Of a stretch of 36,239 nt of DNA, positions 32,648-36,239 are shown piece after piece. Position 1 is the stretch's first letter. Each line of letters begins with the position of its first letter. A program made the position numbers and the translations under genes. Origin of the DNA: Syntrophobacterales bacterium (lineage in GTDB: Bacteria; Desulfobacterota; Syntrophia; Syntrophales; UBA2210). Location of the stretch: assembly GCA_021163105.1 (NCBI GenBank), contig JAGGXJ010000128.1, positions 1-36,239 on the forward strand, in the 5' to 3' direction. The notes beneath the pieces are model-generated. The model searched no databases, was not told where the DNA came from, and was given only the letters and a program-made list of their open reading frames with translations.

Positions 32648-33477
32648 CTGTTTTCTCCATGTTCTTTTTTTACAAGCATAACAATAATACCGAAGATAAT
32701 CATCACGAGACAGAGTATCTGCCCCATACTGAGTATCCCGGTGACAAAACCCACCTGGGGATCCGGCTGTCTGAAAAATTCGATGCAAAAACGCACGGCT
32801 CCATAACCGATAAGATACAGGCACAACAGAAATCCGTCAAACCGGCTTTTTTTTCTGATACCCCACAGGAGCGCGAAGAGAAATATGCCCTCAAAAAAGG
32901 CCTCGTAAAGCTGTGACGGGTGCCGAAGCCGGAGAAGCGGATCCAGGGGAAAATACATTCCCCACCATACATCCGTTACGCGCCCGTACAGTTCACCGTT
33001 CAGAAAATTTCCGATCCTCCCGAACATATAACCGAGCGGTATCGCGGGGCAGAAAAGGTCCGCGAATTGCCAGAAATTTATCGCGCGCCTCCGGCAGAAC
33101 CAGACAGATGCCAGAACAATACCCGCAAGACCGCCATGGTACGACATGCCGCTGATTCCGATAAACCGGAACCCGGCTGAAATGTCAAATGGAAATATAA
33201 TATAAAGGGGATGCGCCGCGTAGTATTCAAGATTATAGAAGAGGACATATCCCAGCCGTGCCCCTGTCAGAAGCCCCACTATCGCCCATACAAAATAGTC
33301 CTGGATGGTTTCCTTCGACCAGCCGATACCCTCGTCATTTATTCTATAGATAACAAGGGAATAGATAATGAGGAAAGCTATAAGGTACATAAGCCCGTAG
33401 TAACGGATCTGAAATGAACCTATTTCCAGAAACGCCGGGTTGATATGTTCAGGAATATGCTGCCAGAAATCGACCAA
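32644..33477 (-). CDS. lgt: Prolipoprotein diacylglyceryl transferase
   Basis: This 277-residue polytopic inner-membrane enzyme contains ISGMSYHGGLAG (the conserved HGGL segment), GRIGNFLNGELYGRVT (Lgt signature) and HPSQLYEAFFEGI, in family order, with about seven membrane segments. It transfers diacylglycerol to the lipobox Cys of prolipoproteins. I start at TTG 33477 (protein beginning with VDFWQHIPEHINPAFL, as in relatives), with a G-rich GTGGGGG about 8 nt upstream. The 32 extra N-terminal residues in the track come from a dispersed repeat. It overlaps the downstream selenoprotein gene by 4 nt. Confidence 0.92.
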   Translation of the reverse strand: MVDFWQHIPEHINPAFLEIGSFQIRYYGLMYLIAFLIIYSLVIYRINDEGIGWSKETIQDYFVWAIVGLLTGARLGYVLFYNLEYYAAHPLYIIFPFDISAGFRFIGISGMSYHGGLAGIVLASVWFCRRRAINFWQFADLFCPAIPLGYMFGRIGNFLNGELYGRVTDVWWGMYFPLDPLLRLRHPSQLYEAFFEGIFLFALLWGIRKKSRFDGFLLCLYLIGYGAVRFCIEFFRQPDPQVGFVTGILSMGQILCLVMIIFGIIVMLVKKEHGENR

Positions 33478-33507
33478 AAATGTGCCCCCACTTTTTGATA
33501 TGTTGTT

Positions 33508-33608
33508 ATCACAAAAACACGAAAAAAGATTATATAAAAGCTTTATCACGAAAGCACGAAGATACGAAATCACGAGAGTAAAGCTTCTAATTCTTTTGCC
33601 ATTTTTGC
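33508..33608. repeat. Dispersed repeat family 2, copy B
   Basis: ATCACGAAAGCACGAA at 33545-33560 and CTTCTAATTCTTTTGCCA from 33584 match copy A at 15079-15160 in order and orientation. A preceding degenerate unit, ATCACAAAAACACGAA, begins at 33508. It abuts MITE-like copy 3. Confidence 0.65.
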
Positions 33609-33629
33609 AAGAATTTTACAACTAAGACG

Positions 33630-33765
33630 TTGTCGTAAAAGGCTCTAACAGCTTGTCATTTCGAGTGAAACTAGAAATCTTTTCAGTGTAACATCTTGTA
33701 AATATAAGATTTCTCCCCGCGGTCGAAATGACAGATCCGCCGGGTTCTACTTTTTACGAATGCGC
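33630..33765. repeat. MITE-like palindromic repeat, copy 3
   Basis: The inner arms are TGTCATTTCGAGTGAAAC (from 33654) and GCGGTCGAAATGACA (to 33733), with AGAAATCTT and AAGATTTCT facing. The outer ends TTGTCGTAAAAGG and ACTTTTTACGAATGCG are inverted repeats. It ends 10 bp before the hflX stop, so it may act in 3' processing of the hflX transcript. Confidence 0.75.
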
Positions 33766-33775
33766 CAACATTGTC

Positions 33776-35392
33776 TTAAATGTTGTTTTCCAGCCTTTCA
33801 AGCAGCGGGGGAAGGGTTCCCGGGTCCAGCGCCGATATGGGGATCGCGTCGAATCTGCGGCACAGGTTGTCCAGGATATCCCTGTCGGGGAAGAGGTCCA
33901 CCTTGTTGAATACGCAGATGCACTTCTTTCTGCTCAGGTCAAGTTCCTCCAGTATCTTTTCCACCGACAGTATCTGTTCCTCAAAGCCCGGATTGCTCAC
34001 ATCTATGACATGGAGGAGCAGGTCGGCCTCATTCAGTTCCTCCAGCGTCGCGCGGAAGGCGGAGGCAAGCTCTTTCGGGAGATTCCTTATGAAGCCCACC
34101 GTGTCCGTGATGATCGCCTCCCTGTCGCGCGGGAAGCGGAGCCTTGAGCTCTTCGGATCGAGTGTGGCAAAGAGGAGATTTTCAGTCAGGACGCTGCTCT
34201 TTGTCAGCGCGTTCAGGAGTGTGGATTTTCCCGTGTTGGTATAGCCGATAATGGAGATGACGGGAAGCGCCCTCTTCTGCCTGAGCCGCCGCCGCTGGCT
34301 CCTTCCCTTCTGCACGTTTCTCAGTTCTCTCTTCAGGCGGCCGATCCTGTCCCTCGCCCGGCGCCGGTTAATTTCGAGCTTTGTCTCTCCCGGGCCGGTG
34401 CCGCCAATACCTCCGGTGAGACGGGACATAGCGGTGTTCTTTGTCGCGAGCCGGGGGAGGAGGTACTGCATCTGTGCAAGCTCCACCTGTATTTTCCCCT
34501 CGCGGCTGTGGGCGCGCCGGGCGAAGATGTCCAGTATCAATTGAGACCGGTCTATCACCTTCAGCTCGGTAAAATCGGTGATGGAGCGCACCTGGGCGGG
34601 GGAGAGTTCATGATCGAAGATCAGGAGGTTGGCGCCGATCTGAAGCGCCCTTATGACCAGGTCGGAAAGCCTGCCTCTTCCCATGAGGTACTTTGGATCG
34701 TATTTGTTCCGGTGCTGTATAACGGAGTCAAATACCTCGACGCCGGAGGATCTTGCTAATTCCCGTAACTCCTCTATGGATGCCTCGCTGTCGAACAGGG
34801 GATTTGTCTCGACGCGTATCAGGATGGCCCGTTCGGTGGAATCCACCCTTCTGGAGCTCTGTCTTCGCGCGAACTGTTCATCCAGGGCCTGTATGAATTT
34901 AAGGAAATTCAGGTCTGTTTCCAAGACAGGGACGGGGTCCATCAGGAGCCAGTATTCTCCCCCCGGATTTTCGGGGATCAGGTGCGCTGTGTGCATCATG
35001 CCGGGAAGTCCGTCCTCTCCGGCCTCGATGGCCGAGATCATGTCTAAGCGCAGGAGCGCGAGGTCGGTCAGGTCATCCCCGGTCAGCCTCTCTCCGTCAA
35101 GATGGGTATGGATGAGACGCAGGCCTTTCAGGCGCGCGGAGGATGATCTGAAACCCCCGAGATCAGGGATAACGATCTGCCTGTGGTCTCCGACGATCAC
35201 GTACAGAACTTCTCCCCGGCGGCTGACCAGGATGCCTGCCTGACGGTTTACGCGGCGCGAGATTGCGGCAAGACTCCTCGCTAACTCACGGGTGACAATC
35301 CGCTCCGGGGGTATCCTCCTCCGGTAAAACCGCTGGAGTTCCCTGATCTCACCCGCCTTCAGGCCGGTGGTGTTTCCGTGGAGTTTGTTTAT
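33776..35392 (-). CDS. hflX: Ribosome-associated GTPase HflX, probable AUA start
   Basis: At 538 residues when extended upstream, it has the HflX N-domain with KYLMGRGRLSDL, the glycine-rich linker LTGGIGGTGPGETKLE, GTPase motifs GYTNTGKST (about 383-391), DTVGFIRNLP and NKVD. It rescues or splits stalled ribosomes. The track begins at GTG 35200, but the same frame continues upstream with residues reading NKLHGNTTGLKAGEIRELQRF, the usual HflX N-terminus. No ATG, GTG or TTG exists upstream of 35200 before the terminator. ATA at 35392-35390 stands where Met should be, with AAGGAG 7 nt before it. Either AUA is used or the base differs from the true genome. Confidence 0.92.
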   Translation of the reverse strand: MNKLHGNTTGLKAGEIRELQRFYRRRIPPERIVTRELARSLAAISRRVNRQAGILVSRRGEVLYVIVGDHRQIVIPDLGGFRSSSARLKGLRLIHTHLDGERLTGDDLTDLALLRLDMISAIEAGEDGLPGMMHTAHLIPENPGGEYWLLMDPVPVLETDLNFLKFIQALDEQFARRQSSRRVDSTERAILIRVETNPLFDSEASIEELRELARSSGVEVFDSVIQHRNKYDPKYLMGRGRLSDLVIRALQIGANLLIFDHELSPAQVRSITDFTELKVIDRSQLILDIFARRAHSREGKIQVELAQMQYLLPRLATKNTAMSRLTGGIGGTGPGETKLEINRRRARDRIGRLKRELRNVQKGRSQRRRLRQKRALPVISIIGYTNTGKSTLLNALTKSSVLTENLLFATLDPKSSRLRFPRDREAIITDTVGFIRNLPKELASAFRATLEELNEADLLLHVIDVSNPGFEEQILSVEKILEELDLSRKKCICVFNKVDLFPDRDILDNLCRRFDAIPISALDPGTLPPLLERLENNI

Positions 35393-35422
35393 GGTGTGGC
35401 TCCTTCTTCCCGGGTGGATGAA

Positions 35423-35456
35423 AAAAGGCCCCGGAGCAATATCCCCCGGGGCCTTT
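35423..35456 (-). terminator. Intrinsic terminator of the outer-membrane protein gene
   Basis: On the minus strand AAAAGGCCCCGG pairs with CCGGGGCCTTTT and the 3' side runs into TTTTTT. It lies about 31 nt after the stop codon of the beta-barrel gene and about 30 nt before the hflX start. Confidence 0.88.
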
Positions 35457-35486
35457 TCAGTTCAACTCAGTTAATGAGCGTCAGCC

Positions 35487-36239
35487 TTAGAATTTCAACG
35501 TCAGTTTGTTCACGACGAGATAGTTGTCGTCGATATCAGCATTCGAGTCGTTACCTTTGTAGTAGTCGCCTGTCCAGAGATAGCCGAAGCCGACCTGATA
35601 GGAGAGATTGTCATAGATCTTGTATATTCCCTCTATGTCAAACTCGAGACCGTAATCGTCATCGACGTAACCTGCCGGTTTTTCATCCGCCTTGGCATAG
35701 GTCAGAGATCCCCTGACGGTCAGCTTGTCCATCGTGGTTCCGGTGAATGCCTGGATCAGCATCGCGTTGGACATCGCGGAACCGGTGCCGCCACCAACAA
35801 CTGTTCCCATGTTCCCCATCCATTTGTGGAGATTGTAGTTCCAGAGGATCAGGCAGGGATCCCAGTCAGCGCCGCCGCTGGCTCCGGATTCATCCTCATC
35901 GTTAGTAGCAGGATCATTACCGGATACCCAGCCGAACTGGCCGCCGATATAGGCGCCGCCGAGGTTGTACTTGGCATAGAGATACGCGTTGTATCCCTTA
36001 TAGTCCATATTAGTCCCGGATCCATCATGCTCCTTCTCGCCCCAGGTGACATTCGCCTCACCCTCGAGGTAGAGGTCGCCGAAGGTCGCCTTGAAATAGG
36101 GTACCAGAGAGTTTTTCCAGTAAGTTTTCAAACTAGGATCACTCGCGATCCTAGCGTAACCGTCGAGAAGGCCGACCTGGCCCCAGTCGGTTTTATAGAT
36201 GGCGCCAAGATAGTAATAGTCGGTGTCCTGGTCGGTTAC
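35487..36239 (-). CDS. Beta-barrel outer-membrane protein, C-terminal 250 residues (partial at window edge)
   Basis: The frame stays open from the window edge to the stop at 35487. The track start at 36131 is an internal TTG, and the sequence before it (DYYYLGAIYKTDWGQVG) is clearly coding. The protein shows alternating polar/hydrophobic strands rich in aromatic residues and glycine (YLYAKYNLGGAYIGGQFGWVSG, YQVGFGYLWTGDYY) and ends in LTLKF, the C-terminal Phe recognised by the BAM machinery. An Asp-rich loop (NDPATNDEDESG) suggests a surface or periplasmic turn. It is probably a porin-like barrel of unknown specificity. The N-terminus and signal peptide are outside the window. Confidence 0.8.
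   Translation of the reverse strand, partial: VTDQDTDYYYLGAIYKTDWGQVGLLDGYARIASDPSLKTYWKNSLVPYFKATFGDLYLEGEANVTWGEKEHDGSGTNMDYKGYNAYLYAKYNLGGAYIGGQFGWVSGNDPATNDEDESGASGGADWDPCLILWNYNLHKWMGNMGTVVGGGTGSAMSNAMLIQAFTGTTMDKLTVRGSLTYAKADEKPAGYVDDDYGLEFDIEGIYKIYDNLSYQVGFGYLWTGDYYKGNDSNADIDDNYLVVNKLTLKF

Noticed and set aside
32516-32824. Track ORF read as a separate 102-residue protein
   Set aside because: Its last 43 residues are the FAD-binding N-terminus of the flavoprotein. The earlier part is antisense-like sequence inside lgt without a start signal.
33478-33573. N-terminal extension of lgt in the ORF track
   Set aside because: These codons lie in dispersed repeat sequence, and the resulting peptide has no counterpart in Lgt.

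Overview
The window reads as chromosome from an anaerobic, probably syntrophic or sulfate-reducing deltaproteobacterium (Desulfobacterota, Syntrophales/Syntrophobacterales-like). The basis is gene content: CoA-based fatty and dicarboxylic acid metabolism, a methylmalonyl-CoA propionate module, a four-subunit 2-oxoacid:ferredoxin oxidoreductase, a TAXI-type TRAP transporter and a probable selenoprotein. The lineage is inferred from content only. No rRNA or tRNA gene was seen.

Left part (1-8.3 kb). The edge carries what looks like the last codons and hairpin-rich right end of an IS200/IS605-type tnpB element. A metallo-beta-lactamase-fold protein follows, then a plus-strand beta-oxidation set (acyl-CoA dehydrogenase, 3-hydroxyacyl-CoA dehydrogenase, crotonase). 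This set converges at a terminator on a lone FabD-like acyltransferase and a two-subunit family I CoA-transferase on the minus strand.

Middle (8.3-21.7 kb). After a non-coding stretch with a degenerate mobile repeat and a 17-bp inverted repeat come a PreP-like M16 peptidase and the propionate module, all on the minus strand: epimerase, propionyl-CoA synthetase, an MBL-fold hydrolase, methylmalonyl-CoA mutase and MeaB. Divergent from it is a kor operon (ferredoxin-like delta, then alpha, beta, gamma). Together these can activate propionate, convert it to succinyl-CoA and link 2-oxoglutarate to ferredoxin.

Right part (21.7-36.2 kb). A conserved-looking polytopic membrane protein of unknown function converges on a long minus-strand run: KamA-like radical SAM protein, 2,4-diaminopentanoate-dehydrogenase-like enzyme, fused TRAP permease, DUF1850 protein, TAXI binding protein, MFS transporter, a CoA-disulfide-reductase-like flavoprotein, Lgt, HflX and a beta-barrel outer-membrane protein cut by the window edge.

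The most notable observations are these. (i) The flavoprotein is split in the ORF track by an in-frame TGA exactly where the family has its redox-active Cys, and a perfect 8-bp hairpin lies 10 nt downstream. This indicates a selenocysteine enzyme. (ii) A perfect 11-bp hairpin sits between the Shine-Dalgarno sequence and the AUG of the DUF1850 gene. (iii) hflX appears to start at AUA. (iv) Three copies of a roughly 130-bp palindromic MITE-like element are present. (v) A non-canonical KamA-like enzyme sits next to an amine dehydrogenase and a TAXI transporter, suggesting an undescribed amino-compound uptake and degradation unit.
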